Shown here: piece by piece, positions 45,526-54,173 of the stretch | How positions within the stretch are numbered: the first letter of the stretch is position 1 | Layout: each line of letters opens with the position of its first letter | Assembly: GCA_902465015.1 (NCBI GenBank) | Contig: CABQLK010000004.1 | Location: 6,379 to 70,378 of the forward strand | Source of the DNA: an uncultured Collinsella sp. | GTDB lineage: Bacteria > Actinomycetota > Coriobacteriia > Coriobacteriales > Coriobacteriaceae | Length of the DNA: 64,000 bases | Reading direction: 5' to 3' | The notes under the pieces: model-generated | What the model saw: only the letters and a program-made list of their open reading frames with translations | Databases searched by the model: none | What the model was told of the DNA's origin: nothing | Made by a program: the position numbers and the translations under genes

Positions 45526-46683
45526 GGTTTCGATGAAGGCGGCGATGCGGGTCTCGATCTGGCCCATGTCGCCGTTGCTGTAGTCGGTCTCGATCTTCAT
45601 ATACGGAATGCCCGCACCCTCGACGGCCTCCTGCATGCGCGCACTCTCCACGTTAAAGGTGTGGCAGGCCTGAAGCACGCTCTCCACTACGCCATCGACG
45701 TGGTACTTCTCGCACATGGCCAGCGTGTTTTCCATACGGCCGTCGTTGGGCGTCATGACCGAGCAGTTGATGTCCAGGTAGCGGTCGGCGATGGCGCGCA
45801 GGATATCGGGCGCGTCCGGGTCGATCATCATGGCCGCCGTGCGCTCGCCCGAACAGTCGTCCATGCACACGACCACACCGCCGTTGGACTCGATGGTGCG
45901 ACCGATCTTGTTAATCACGCCGCCCACGGGGCAGCCGGTAATCAGAATGCGCTTGGCATCCGCCGCAACCGGGCGCTCGCCCGTGTCGTAAGCCTCACGC
46001 AGCTTGGCAACCTTTTGCTCAAGCCGCTGCGTATAGGCCTCGATATCAAAGCTAAACGTACCGGCAAACATGGTGCTCATCAGGTCGACGCCGCTCATGG
46101 CCGCCGGCTGGTTGGCCTGCAGCGCAAACATCTCGAGCTGGACAGCACGCAGGCGATTGCGACGATGGACGGCAGCGCGCAGGTCGTCATCGGTGATCGT
46201 AATACCGTAGAAGTTCTCGAGCTCCTCTTTGAGCAGGCGGCACTCCTCGTACCAGCCCTCGCGCTCGTAGGCGCGATCGCGACCCTGTGGCAGGTGCAGA
46301 ATGTGCGTGCGCTTGAGCTCGTTAAGTAACTCGTACATCTTCTTCTTGCCGTCGCAGGTGGTCTCGCCGATGATCATGTCGCTAAAGTACGTAAACGGGC
46401 ACTTTTGCGAGTAGGCAAAGCCGTAGGTCGACTTGATGAGCGGGCAGAGGTTTGCCGGCAGCACCTTCTCGGCCTCAGGAATCACCTCGTCGGACGTACC
46501 ACACAGAGCGACACTTGCGGCCCCCGCGGCATCGATAATCTCGAGCGGCGTATAGCTGCACAAGAAGCCGACCAGGCGATTACCCGCCTGCTTGTAATCC
46601 TTGACGCGAATAAACGCCGCCTTGCGTTGCTCGTTGAACTCCTCAAACGTGCTGGGCAACGGCTGCTCAATATTTTCCGACAT
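45520..46683 (-). CDS. Double-cubane cluster protein, 2-hydroxyacyl-CoA dehydratase family
   Basis: 387 aa. Cys residues spaced as in double-cubane proteins: [35 protein letters not shown] and ITGCPVGG. It resembles the E. coli YjiM group paired with an activase (YjiL) more than a true substrate-specific dehydratase, since only one subunit type is present per gene. Proposed role: high-energy two-electron reduction of a small molecule using ATP via the activase. AAGGAG precedes the ATG at 46683. Substrate unknown. Confidence 0.82.
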   Translation of the reverse strand: MSENIEQPLPSTFEEFNEQRKAAFIRVKDYKQAGNRLVGFLCSYTPLEIIDAAGAASVALCGTSDEVIPEAEKVLPANLCPLIKSTYGFAYSQKCPFTYFSDMIIGETTCDGKKKMYELLNELKRTHILHLPQGRDRAYEREGWYEECRLLKEELENFYGITITDDDLRAAVHRRNRLRAVQLEMFALQANQPAAMSGVDLMSTMFAGTFSFDIEAYTQRLEQKVAKLREAYDTGERPVAADAKRILITGCPVGGVINKIGRTIESNGGVVVCMDDCSGERTAAMMIDPDAPDILRAIADRYLDINCSVMTPNDGRMENTLAMCEKYHVDGVVESVLQACHTFNVESARMQEAVEGAGIPYMKIETDYSNGDMGQIETRIAAFIETL

Positions 46684-46720
46684 ATAGCTCCTTAACAAAC
46701 CTTTTAACCAACAAGGAAAC

Positions 46721-46820
46721 GGCTTTCCCAGGTGCCCCAGGTTGCCGTGAAAGAGGAGCGCCGCGTATTTTGGTACGCAAGCGACGGTTTGAACGGCAAG
46801 ATCGGGTGCCCAGGGAAGCC
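46721..46820. repeat. Family C structured element, copy 2
   Basis: Arms GGCTTTCCC / GGGAAGCC (one bulge), inner helix TTGCCGT (46742-46748) / ACGGCAA (46793-46799), core GAAAGAGGAGCGC...AGCGACGGTTTGA with hairpin GCGTA/TACGC. The inner helix has changed on both sides relative to copy 1 while the core is kept. Lies 16 bases past the next gene's stop codon. Confidence 0.7.
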
Positions 46821-46836
46821 GCCGGGACGGATAGCC

Positions 46837-48120
46837 CTAAATTGTCTCCAAGAAAGCCTCAATCCTGGTTTGCAGTTGGCCGGCATCCTCGCCGGCGTAG
46901 TCGGTCGTGATGTGCATAAACGGAATGCCGGCCTGCTCGGCGGCCTTCTCCACGGCAAACGACTCCATCTCGTAGAGCGTGCAGAACTGCAGAGCCACGT
47001 CGACGATGCCGTCGGCATGCAGGTCCTTGGCCATCTGGACAATGTCCTTCATACGCTGATCGTTGGGCGTAAAGACGGCGCAGTTGATCTTAAAGTAGCG
47101 CTCGGCGATGGCGTCGAGCATCTCGTCGACTGTCTCGCCGGACTCGTCGACCAGGTCCTTGTAGTAGCGCGAACCCGTGCAGGATTCCTCACCCACCACG
47201 ACGCCGCCGGCCTTCTCGATGAGGTTGAACAGCTTCCAGTTGGGCACGGCCATGGGCGTGCCGGTGTACAGGATGCGCTTGGTCCCCTTGGGCGCCACGC
47301 CCTCGCCGGCCTCGACACGCTGCTCGCACTCAGCCGCCATCTCGTTGATGGCTCCGGTCAGACGCGGCGTGTCATCCATAAAGGCGGCCTGCACGGTCAG
47401 TAGGCTATCGAGACCGCTGATGGGCGCCGGGTCGGCAGCGCGCGTGGCAGCGAGGCGCTGCAGGGCGCGACGCTTCTCGTTGACGGCGTGGATGGCAGCC
47501 TTCAGGCGCTCGGGCGTAATCTTGACGCCGCACTCTTCCTCAATCTTGGCGGCAAGCTTTTTAACCTCGGCCTTCCAGGTCACGAGCGTCGACTCGTCGT
47601 GCACGTTGGGAATATCCATGACGTACATGTTCTTTTGCGTGGCAAAGAACTCGTAGGCCTTCTTCTTACCATCGCAGGTGTTCTCGCCCACCACCAGATC
47701 ACTCGACTCAATGTAGGGGCAAACCTCGCCCAGCTTAAAGCCGGCAAAGCTCTTGATGAGCGGGCAGGTGTTGCGCGGCAGGTGTTCCTCGACCTTGTCG
47801 GTCGCCCAGTCGGCACCCGAGCACAGGCCCACGGGGATGCCATCGCAGGCAAGCACGATCTCCTCGGGCACGTACACACAGAACGAACCGACGATCTTGG
47901 TGGCCTCGCCGGCCTCCTTCTTGTCGAGCATCTCCTTAATACGGCCGCTGTGGATGTTGGTGGCGACAAAATCCAGGTAGGACGTGGACTTGGGGCGATT
48001 GTTCTGCGTCAGGAACATATCGCCGTACATCTGGCCCACAGCGCCCAGCAGCATGTCGTGATCGGCAAGATTCATGCCGAGGCTCTCCCACATCGGATGG
48101 AAATCGAATTCTTCAGCCAT
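46837..48120 (-). CDS. Second double-cubane cluster protein, 2-hydroxyacyl-CoA dehydratase family
   Basis: 427 aa, paralogue of the downstream gene with the same Cys pattern: GSFCVYVPEE, NTCPLIKSFAG, EVCPYIES, ENTCDGKKKAYE and GEESCTGSRYY. A 40-residue N-terminal extension is absent from the paralogue. The two could form a heterodimer or serve different substrates, both reduced by the single activase. GAGAGGGGA precedes the ATG. Upstream lies a 429-bp gap with AT-rich promoter-like sequence near 48450-48475. Confidence 0.82.
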   Translation of the reverse strand: MAEEFDFHPMWESLGMNLADHDMLLGAVGQMYGDMFLTQNNRPKSTSYLDFVATNIHSGRIKEMLDKKEAGEATKIVGSFCVYVPEEIVLACDGIPVGLCSGADWATDKVEEHLPRNTCPLIKSFAGFKLGEVCPYIESSDLVVGENTCDGKKKAYEFFATQKNMYVMDIPNVHDESTLVTWKAEVKKLAAKIEEECGVKITPERLKAAIHAVNEKRRALQRLAATRAADPAPISGLDSLLTVQAAFMDDTPRLTGAINEMAAECEQRVEAGEGVAPKGTKRILYTGTPMAVPNWKLFNLIEKAGGVVVGEESCTGSRYYKDLVDESGETVDEMLDAIAERYFKINCAVFTPNDQRMKDIVQMAKDLHADGIVDVALQFCTLYEMESFAVEKAAEQAGIPFMHITTDYAGEDAGQLQTRIEAFLETI

Positions 48121-48549
48121 AACGGTTCCCCTCTCGAACCAAAAACGGATAACAGCGGTATCGATGCACGACGAGCGGCGAAAACCCAGCCGTGCCTAAA
48201 CCCGGAATTTTGGGGAACCTGCTTTGCGGTCGATTATTTAGTTGTGCGTCGTCTCTCCCGGAGCCGTGAACATACCTGCTCATATGCGACTCCGAGCCAT
48301 ATACAGGGCGCGCGCGGCAACGCGACGCGAATATGTCATCTGCAGCACCGGCGCACCCTCCTTTTCTCGTCGAAGGTAACTATATCAACGGTTGTCGTCC
48401 AGACGAACACCGCCGACATGCGTACGACAGCGTCGTGTGCCGTCGTTTAATAAATAATTATCTGTGTTGATAAGAGTTTGTCATCCATCATTCGGCGAAC
48501 GGCAAGACAAAGCCGCCGAGGCTTATATCCCCGACGGCATTACCCGGCG
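48121..48549. other. 429-bp gap upstream of the double-cubane genes
   Basis: The reverse strand contains an AT-rich run around 48448-48475 (ATAATTATTTATTAAAC) that could hold a promoter, a candidate 22-codon leader frame (48348-48280) and about 160 bases of leader before the double-cubane gene. I recognise no riboswitch or terminator for modC. Confidence 0.4.
48280..48348 (-). CDS. Possible 22-residue leader peptide
   Basis: AAAGGAGGG lies eight bases before a GTG (48348) that opens a frame beginning MLQMTYSRRVAARALY and ending at TGA after SRI. Five of 22 residues are Arg, giving a strongly basic peptide. The ribosome site is the best in the gap, but no homology supports the frame and rare-codon or regulatory logic is not evident. 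Confidence 0.25.
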   Translation of the reverse strand: MLQMTYSRRVAARALYMARSRI

Positions 48550-49620
48550 CTATCGACAAACCAAATGGATCTTACTCGCATCGAAGTGCATGCGTAGCGT
48601 CTCGCCTGCTTGCGGCAGCTCGTCGACAGGCACGCCCACCTTGTTGACCTTCCACTGCAGACGTGTGGGCGCATCGGCGCGCGGCACGTCCAGCAACACC
48701 AGCCGCTCAAAGCGTGAATCGCTCACTCGGGCCACGTGCAAATCATAGCTGTTGCGGCCCCGCTCCGCGCGATTGTCAACATGGAAGTAGCTTGCCCGAA
48801 TGCCCAGGTACGCCACATTATCGGGGACCGCGCGACCCACGTTAAAGGTCATGCCCCAGTCGAGGGCCTCCACTTCTTCGTCGCCGACCTTGCGCGCCCG
48901 GCTTGTGTTCTTGCAGCCCGTCAGGCGCAACGCCGCCAGCGTCTGCGGACGGAGGACCACGTCCTCGACGGAGCCGATCTCCTCAACATGTCCGTTATGC
49001 ATCACGCAAATGCGCTTGCACAGGCGGCATGCCTCGTCAATATCGTGGCTCACGTAGAGGACGGTGCGGTTGCACACATCGAACAGGTCGAGCATGTTCT
49101 GCTCGAGCGCGCTCTTAAGATAGGAATCGAGCGCGCTCATGGGCTCGTCGAACATAAAGATGCCCGGATGCGCCGCCACCATGCGCGCAAGCGCCACACG
49201 TTGCTGCTGACCGCCCGAGAGTCGCGCGGGATAGCGGTCGGCAAAATCGGCTAGACCGAAAATGCTCAGATAACGCTCGGCGAGTTTTTTACGCGCGGCG
49301 GCGTCACCCGCGTCCTTTACACCGGCGCATACGTTATCGGCCACCGTCATGTTGGGAAACAACTGATAGTTTTGGAACAACAGGGCGCATTTTCGCTCCT
49401 GGGGCGACAGGTCGATGCCCGCCGCCGAGTCAAAAAAGGTCACGCCGTTGACAACGATCTTGCCCTCGTCGGGCGTCTCCACACCGGCAATGCAGCGCAG
49501 TGTGCAGCTCTTGCCGCAACCCGAGGCACCGAGCAGCGCCACACGCTCCTCGCCGCCTTCGAGCTGCATGTCGAGGGTAAAGCCGGGATAGCGCTTTTTT
49601 ATATCCAGAACGAGCGACAT
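48550..49620 (-). CDS. modC: Molybdate ABC transporter ATP-binding protein
   Basis: 356 aa. Walker A GASGCGKS, Q-loop FQNYQLFP, signature LSGGQQQRVALARM, Walker B GIFMFDEP, switch SHDID. The C-terminal 130 residues follow the ATPase core and may be a degenerate regulatory (MOP/TOBE-like) domain. GGGAGGT precedes the ATG, three bases after modB. Molybdate rather than sulfate is inferred from modA and the Moco genes upstream. Confidence 0.87.
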   Translation of the reverse strand: MSLVLDIKKRYPGFTLDMQLEGGEERVALLGASGCGKSCTLRCIAGVETPDEGKIVVNGVTFFDSAAGIDLSPQERKCALLFQNYQLFPNMTVADNVCAGVKDAGDAAARKKLAERYLSIFGLADFADRYPARLSGGQQQRVALARMVAAHPGIFMFDEPMSALDSYLKSALEQNMLDLFDVCNRTVLYVSHDIDEACRLCKRICVMHNGHVEEIGSVEDVVLRPQTLAALRLTGCKNTSRARKVGDEEVEALDWGMTFNVGRAVPDNVAYLGIRASYFHVDNRAERGRNSYDLHVARVSDSRFERLVLLDVPRADAPTRLQWKVNKVGVPVDELPQAGETLRMHFDASKIHLVCR

Positions 49621-49623
49621 GGC

Positions 49624-51066
49624 CTATCGACCTCCCTGCGGCGCCGCATCATCGCGCATGAGCTCGGCCAGCGCCTCGCGATCGATGCGCAAGGCATCGC
49701 CGCCCGCCGGGTCGAGCGAATCGCCCTGTCCAGTGAGATCTTTGGCCTGTTTGCGCTCCGCACGGGAAAGGCCCCGCTCGCGATACTTTTGCGAATGAGC
49801 GGTGTACATATTGATGAACAGAATGACTAGGAAACTAAACACGATCACGACAGCGACCCAAAAGAGGGCAACCGACGTATTGCCGCCCATCCACTCAAAG
49901 TAGATGGCGATGGGAATGGTCTGCGTAATGCCGGCGTAGTTGCCCGCAAAGAACAGGGTGCAGCCAAACTCGCCCATCGCGCGGGCAAAGGCGAGCACCG
50001 TACCGGCGGCAATCGAGGGCCAGCCAAGCGGCATCATAAGCTTGGTAAAGATGCGACGTTCGGACCATCCCAAGGTTCGCGCGGCGTCGAGCATCTGCGT
50101 GTCGAGGCTCTCAAAGGCGCCGAGCGCCGTACGGTAGACCAGGGGAAACGACACCACCACGGCAGATATCACCGCTGCGGGCCACGTAAAGACGATCGAG
50201 ACGCCGTGCGCGATCAGCCACTGGCCCACCCCGGTCGAGCGGCCAAACAGCATAAGCAGCAAAAAGCCGCACACCGTAGGCGGCAGCACCATGGGGATGG
50301 TAAAGACCGAGTCGAGCAAGCCCTTGATGCGGCTCGAGGCACCCATGGTCTTCCACGCGGCGAACAGGCCCAGCGCAAAGGAGATCACCAGGGCAAGGCC
50401 ACTCGTTTTTATGGACACCCAAAACGGGCGATAGTCGATACCACCCAAAAAAGTGGCCAGAGAGGTCAAGGGCCCCTGCTCATCCCGCAACACGACAGAC
50501 GACGCCTCTACCATTTGAGCGCTATCAAGCCAACGCGCGCCGCCCTTGGCATCACCCGAGGCTGATGCAATCACCACATAGCGGTCCCCATCCGCACCGC
50601 GCTCGTCAAAGCTATAGGTATACCCGCCAGCATCAAACGTTGTTTCCGCCGTGACATACCAAGGAAGATCCACGTCCCCTAGCTGCGCACCTCCCATGCA
50701 GTTTGCGCTGTCGAGCTCACTGACGAGGGCTTTGAGACCCGATACGCACTCGTTATCCTGCAGGTCCAATCCATACTTCTCGACCGCCTTGGGCGATATC
50801 CACGCCACAACGCGATCGGCAGCAGGCGCCACTACAAGGTCCACGTCCTCGTCAGCGGGAAACCGGTAGCCCTCAGGCTGGCCCTCCATGGCACGAGCGG
50901 TCCCCTTGGCCAACCGCTCAAAACCCTCGATCCCATAGGAAAGCCCATGAGCGGTCGCAGCAACCTGGGCCCCGTTCTCAGCGTCCCCAGCAAACGCAAA
51001 TCCCGGCACCCAGCAAAGCGCGAAGGTCAAAGCACAGGCGACAAGCAGGCGGAATCTATTAAGCAC
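49624..51066 (-). CDS. modB: Molybdate ABC transporter permease with extra extracytoplasmic domain
   Basis: 480 aa, about twice the usual 225. Residues 1-28 look like a signal sequence or anchor (RFRLLVACALTFALCW, then FAFAGDAE). About 190 soluble residues follow before the first permease helix (FWVSIKTSGLALVISFALG). The permease EAA loop is AARTLGWSERRIFTKLMMP. A charged 60-residue cytoplasmic tail ends the protein. GTG 51066 has GGAGC seven bases upstream; an ATG at 51135 overlaps modA without a site. The extra domain does not resemble ModA in length. Confidence 0.82.
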   Translation of the reverse strand: MLNRFRLLVACALTFALCWVPGFAFAGDAENGAQVAATAHGLSYGIEGFERLAKGTARAMEGQPEGYRFPADEDVDLVVAPAADRVVAWISPKAVEKYGLDLQDNECVSGLKALVSELDSANCMGGAQLGDVDLPWYVTAETTFDAGGYTYSFDERGADGDRYVVIASASGDAKGGARWLDSAQMVEASSVVLRDEQGPLTSLATFLGGIDYRPFWVSIKTSGLALVISFALGLFAAWKTMGASSRIKGLLDSVFTIPMVLPPTVCGFLLLMLFGRSTGVGQWLIAHGVSIVFTWPAAVISAVVVSFPLVYRTALGAFESLDTQMLDAARTLGWSERRIFTKLMMPLGWPSIAAGTVLAFARAMGEFGCTLFFAGNYAGITQTIPIAIYFEWMGGNTSVALFWVAVVIVFSFLVILFINMYTAHSQKYRERGLSRAERKQAKDLTGQGDSLDPAGGDALRIDREALAELMRDDAAPQGGR

Positions 51067-51134
51067 GAAAAGCTCCAAGTGAATACAAGGACGGAGTGAA
51101 ACACAAAACGATGGAATTATCGCGCCAAGCCGCA

Positions 51135-52007
51135 CTACGCGGAAAGCTCAAAGCCGTACTTGGCCCAAATCTTCTGGGCCTTCTTGTTGGTCAGGCAGAA
51201 GTCGATGAACGCCTTGGCCTCGTCGGCGTGCTCGGAGCTCTCGGCGACGGCACCGGGATACACGATGGGCTTGTGCGAGTCCTCGGGGCACACAAAGGCC
51301 TCCTCGATGCCGTCGTAGCGGAAGATGTCGGAGCTGTAGACAAAACCCGCCACGCAGTCGCCTGTAGAGACGTAAGACGCAGCGGTGCCGACCTTGTCGG
51401 CCAGGGCTACCTTGTCGGCGAGCTCGGGCGCGTACTCGCCGTCGTCGCCCTCGGTACCGGTATAGAGGCCCACGGAAGCCAGCGCCTGGTTGGCGTACTT
51501 GCCGGCGGGGACGGTCTTGGCGTCGCCGATGGCAATCTTACCGTCCAGATTCGCGACGTCGGCGATGGCCTCGACCTTAGTATCGGAGCCCTCGGCGCGA
51601 ATGATCACGAGGTCGTTGACGAACATGTCCTCACGCGTGTCGGCGTCGACGAGCTCGGCGGCCTCGGCGTCATCCATGGTGCCCTTGGAGGCCGTGATAA
51701 GCACGTCGACGGCGGCACCGGCGCGCATTTGCTCGACAAGGTCGCCAGACGCCTTAAACTGCGTGTCGGCAAACGTGGTACCGGTCTGGTCGGTGTAGAG
51801 CTCCTGAACCTCGGGCAGAGCCTTCTCGAGCGAGTTGGCAGCAAAGACCTGCAGCTCGACGACCTTCTTGGAAGATGCCTTAGCAGAACCGGCATCGGAT
51901 CCGACCGGCTCGGACGTCTTGTTGCCCGAGCAGCCGGCAAGGCCAAGGCCGGCGGCAGCGGCAGCAGAAAGCGAGACAAAACCGCGGCGTGAAACCATAT
52001 CGAACAT
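51135..52007 (-). CDS. modA: Molybdate-binding lipoprotein
   Basis: 290 aa extracytoplasmic solute-binding protein. Twin-Arg-like SRRGFVSLS then lipobox GLAGCS place it as a membrane-anchored lipoprotein. ModA features: LQVFAANSLEKALPEVQ (oxyanion Ser), FKASGDLVEQMRAGA and VYPGAV. AAAGGG is six bases before the ATG at 52007. First gene of modABC. A TATAAT box (52073-52068) and a CTCTAGAG-type palindrome lie upstream. Confidence 0.9.
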   Translation of the reverse strand: MFDMVSRRGFVSLSAAAAAGLGLAGCSGNKTSEPVGSDAGSAKASSKKVVELQVFAANSLEKALPEVQELYTDQTGTTFADTQFKASGDLVEQMRAGAAVDVLITASKGTMDDAEAAELVDADTREDMFVNDLVIIRAEGSDTKVEAIADVANLDGKIAIGDAKTVPAGKYANQALASVGLYTGTEGDDGEYAPELADKVALADKVGTAASYVSTGDCVAGFVYSSDIFRYDGIEEAFVCPEDSHKPIVYPGAVAESSEHADEAKAFIDFCLTNKKAQKIWAKYGFELSA

Positions 52008-52067
52008 ATTCAACCCTTTCGAACGCTATGCCCGGGCACCCCGCCGCAGGCTTTATTCTGTTACTAG

Positions 52068-52123
52068 ATTATACTTCCGCGCGAATAATGATAATGAGAA
52101 ATTATTCTCTCTAGAGAATATAG
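52068..52123 (-). promoter_or_regulatory. modA promoter and candidate operator
   Basis: TATAAT on the reverse strand at 52073-52068 with a poor -35. Palindrome ATTCTCT (52104-52110) / AGAGAAT (52113-52119) just upstream of the -35 position. The CTCTAGAG..AATAATT block matches the site upstream of hydN (38194-38212). Confidence 0.5.
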
Positions 52124-52160
52124 TTTCGAGTTGCCGTGCACCTCGGCGTCGCTTCGGCGG

Positions 52161-52197
52161 AAAACAAAGGCGGAGCAGCCGTTCAGGTCGCCCCGCC
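52161..52197 (-). terminator. Terminator after moeA-mogA
   Basis: Eight-bp stem with one G-U (52169-52176 / 52190-52197) followed by TTTGTTTT on the reverse strand, 14 bases after the mogA stop codon. Separates moeA-mogA from modABC. Confidence 0.7.
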
Positions 52198-52210
52198 GCA
52201 GGTAAACCGC

Positions 52211-52690
52211 TTATTTGGTATGTCCGCCGCCCGCCGTCATTTGGGCCGCATGCTCCAGCTGATCGCTCACGGCCTCCCAGCTTTCGCGGGCCGCTTTCGT
52301 GGATCCCGGAAAGTTGATGACAAGCGTATGCCCACGCTGCATGCACACGGCGCGCGAGAGCATAGCGCGGCGCGTCTTGGTCATGGAGTACGCACGGATT
52401 GCCTCTGCAATACCCGGCACATCGCGGTCGCAGACGGCACGCGTCGCCTCGGGCGTCACGTCGCGCATCGAAAGTCCCGTGCCGCCACAGGTGAGCACGA
52501 CATTGGCGTGGCACTCATCGGCAGCTTCCACAATGGCATCACCGATCTCGCTGGCGTCGTCGCGCACGACCACATGTGAGACGACCGTCCAGCCCTGCGC
52601 CTCGATAAGTTCCTCGAGTGCGGCTCCAGCCTCGTCCTGAGCAAGATCGCGTGTATCCGAGCACGTCACGATCGAAATCTTCAACTCCAT
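52211..52690 (-). CDS. mogA: Molybdopterin adenylyltransferase, MogA/MoaB family
   Basis: 159 aa; adenylates molybdopterin before molybdenum insertion by MoeA. The nucleotide motif LTCGGTGLSMRDVTPEATRAV has the conserved GGTG and TPE; the C-terminal INFPGSTKAARE (PGSPKA type) is also present. AGGAGGAAG precedes the ATG at 52690. Ten bases after moeA, same operon. Confidence 0.88.
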   Translation of the reverse strand: MELKISIVTCSDTRDLAQDEAGAALEELIEAQGWTVVSHVVVRDDASEIGDAIVEAADECHANVVLTCGGTGLSMRDVTPEATRAVCDRDVPGIAEAIRAYSMTKTRRAMLSRAVCMQRGHTLVINFPGSTKAARESWEAVSDQLEHAAQMTAGGGHTK

Positions 52691-52700
52691 AGTCTTCCTC

Positions 52701-53963
52701 CTACAACACCGTGCCCTCGGGCAGGTCGACACGCACGACATCCACGACGTCGCCCGCCTTGAGCTCGCACGGTCCTTCGTCAATACGCAGCAGGCAGTTG
52801 GACCGCTGCATCGTGCCGAGCAGCGCCGAATTCTGCGTCTTGGCCTCGGTCACCAACAGCTCACTGGTCTCGGGGTCGCGCAAAACCGTGGCGCGATCGA
52901 AGAAGCGTCGGTCCTGGCGCTTTTTCACGCCGTGCGTGAGCGTCGCCTGCTGCACGGGACGCACGCCCTCGGCAAAGCCGCGCATCTTGCGAATCGCCGG
53001 ACGGGCGAGCATCTCAAAGCCCACATACGCCGCGGCCGGATTGCCTGAAAGCCCTAGGTAGGGCTTGCCCCCGAGCAAGCCAAACGTGATGGCCTTGCCC
53101 GGACGCATCGAGATGCGATCGAACAGCACCACGCCCTCGCGCCGGACGAGCGCCGTCACGTAGTCGTAATCGCCCGCCGAGGCGCCGCCGCTCGTAATGA
53201 CAAAATCGCACTCTCGCGTGGCGCGATGCACCAGCTCGCCAATCGCCTGCTCATCGTCGGGCGCAATACCGTAGAACACGGGCTCGGCGCCGGCATCGAG
53301 CGCCTCGGCCATCAGCGCCGAGGAGTTGGAATCGCGAATCTGACCGCGCGCCGGTACCTTACTCGGTGCGACCAGTTCCGTGCCCAGCGAGATGATGCCC
53401 ACACGTGGGGCAGCGTGCACCTTCACGCTCGCGTATCCGGCGCTTGCCAGCAAGCCGGCGCCCGCCGGAGCCACGACCTCGCCGGCATGCATCACAACAT
53501 CGCCGGCATGGGCCTCCTCGGCGGCAGAGCGAACGTTCTCCCCTACCTTGGCAGGCGCCGAGAAGCGAACGTGCGAGCCCTCGTTGCCATCGCCATCGAG
53601 TACGTCGACGATCTCGTACTTCACCACGGCATCGGCACCTTCGGGCACCGGCGCGCCCGTCATGATGCGGACGGTCTCGCCCGCGCCGATTGTGCCCTCA
53701 AAGACATGGCCCGCGGCCTCGTGTCCTACGACGGAGAGCGTCACCGGAGTGTCACCGGCGGCCGCAGCAAGATCGGCTGCGCGCACGGCATACCCGTCCA
53801 TGGCGCTGTTGGCAAACGGCGAGATGTCGATATCGGCCACCGCGTCCTCGGCCAAGGGAAGACCGGCGGCCTGCCACACGGGAATCTCGACGAGATCGGT
53901 CGGAGCAACGTGCGACAGAACAATCGACTGCGCGTCCTCCAGCGGAATGAGTTTCTCTGCCAT
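52701..53963 (-). CDS. moeA: Molybdopterin molybdenumtransferase
   Basis: 420 aa; inserts molybdate into adenylated molybdopterin. Motifs: SPFANSAMDGYAVRAAD, IMTGAPVPEGADAVVK, TSGGASAGDYDYV, MRPGKAITFG and LSGNPAAAYVGFE, then the C-terminal beta domain. AAGAGG is seven bases before the ATG at 53963. Divergent from the CLC gene. Confidence 0.93.
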   Translation of the reverse strand: MAEKLIPLEDAQSIVLSHVAPTDLVEIPVWQAAGLPLAEDAVADIDISPFANSAMDGYAVRAADLAAAAGDTPVTLSVVGHEAAGHVFEGTIGAGETVRIMTGAPVPEGADAVVKYEIVDVLDGDGNEGSHVRFSAPAKVGENVRSAAEEAHAGDVVMHAGEVVAPAGAGLLASAGYASVKVHAAPRVGIISLGTELVAPSKVPARGQIRDSNSSALMAEALDAGAEPVFYGIAPDDEQAIGELVHRATRECDFVITSGGASAGDYDYVTALVRREGVVLFDRISMRPGKAITFGLLGGKPYLGLSGNPAAAYVGFEMLARPAIRKMRGFAEGVRPVQQATLTHGVKKRQDRRFFDRATVLRDPETSELLVTEAKTQNSALLGTMQRSNCLLRIDEGPCELKAGDVVDVVRVDLPEGTVL

Positions 53964-54173
53964 ATGCACCTCTTAATGCCACGGCGCACAACAGGGGCGC
54001 CGATTCTTTATGCTTGTCTCAGTATAATCCCCCGACGCACGACCGCGACTCGGCCTGCACCCGCAAATACACCTGTCGGTTGCAGGCCGCGAAACAGAAT
54101 GGAAACCAACCCACCGGCTCGTCGCGTTTACCGCGTTTTATAATGCTTGCGTTGCAACCTAAAAGAGGAACGT

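Noticed and set aside
45417..46820. Hammerhead or other known self-cleaving ribozyme for family C
   Set aside because: The CTGATGA box needed for a hammerhead is absent, and I cannot match the core to other known ribozymes by eye.
53964..54173. Fluoride riboswitch upstream of the CLC gene
   Set aside because: The fluoride aptamer core (GGNGATGG... CTGATG) is absent.
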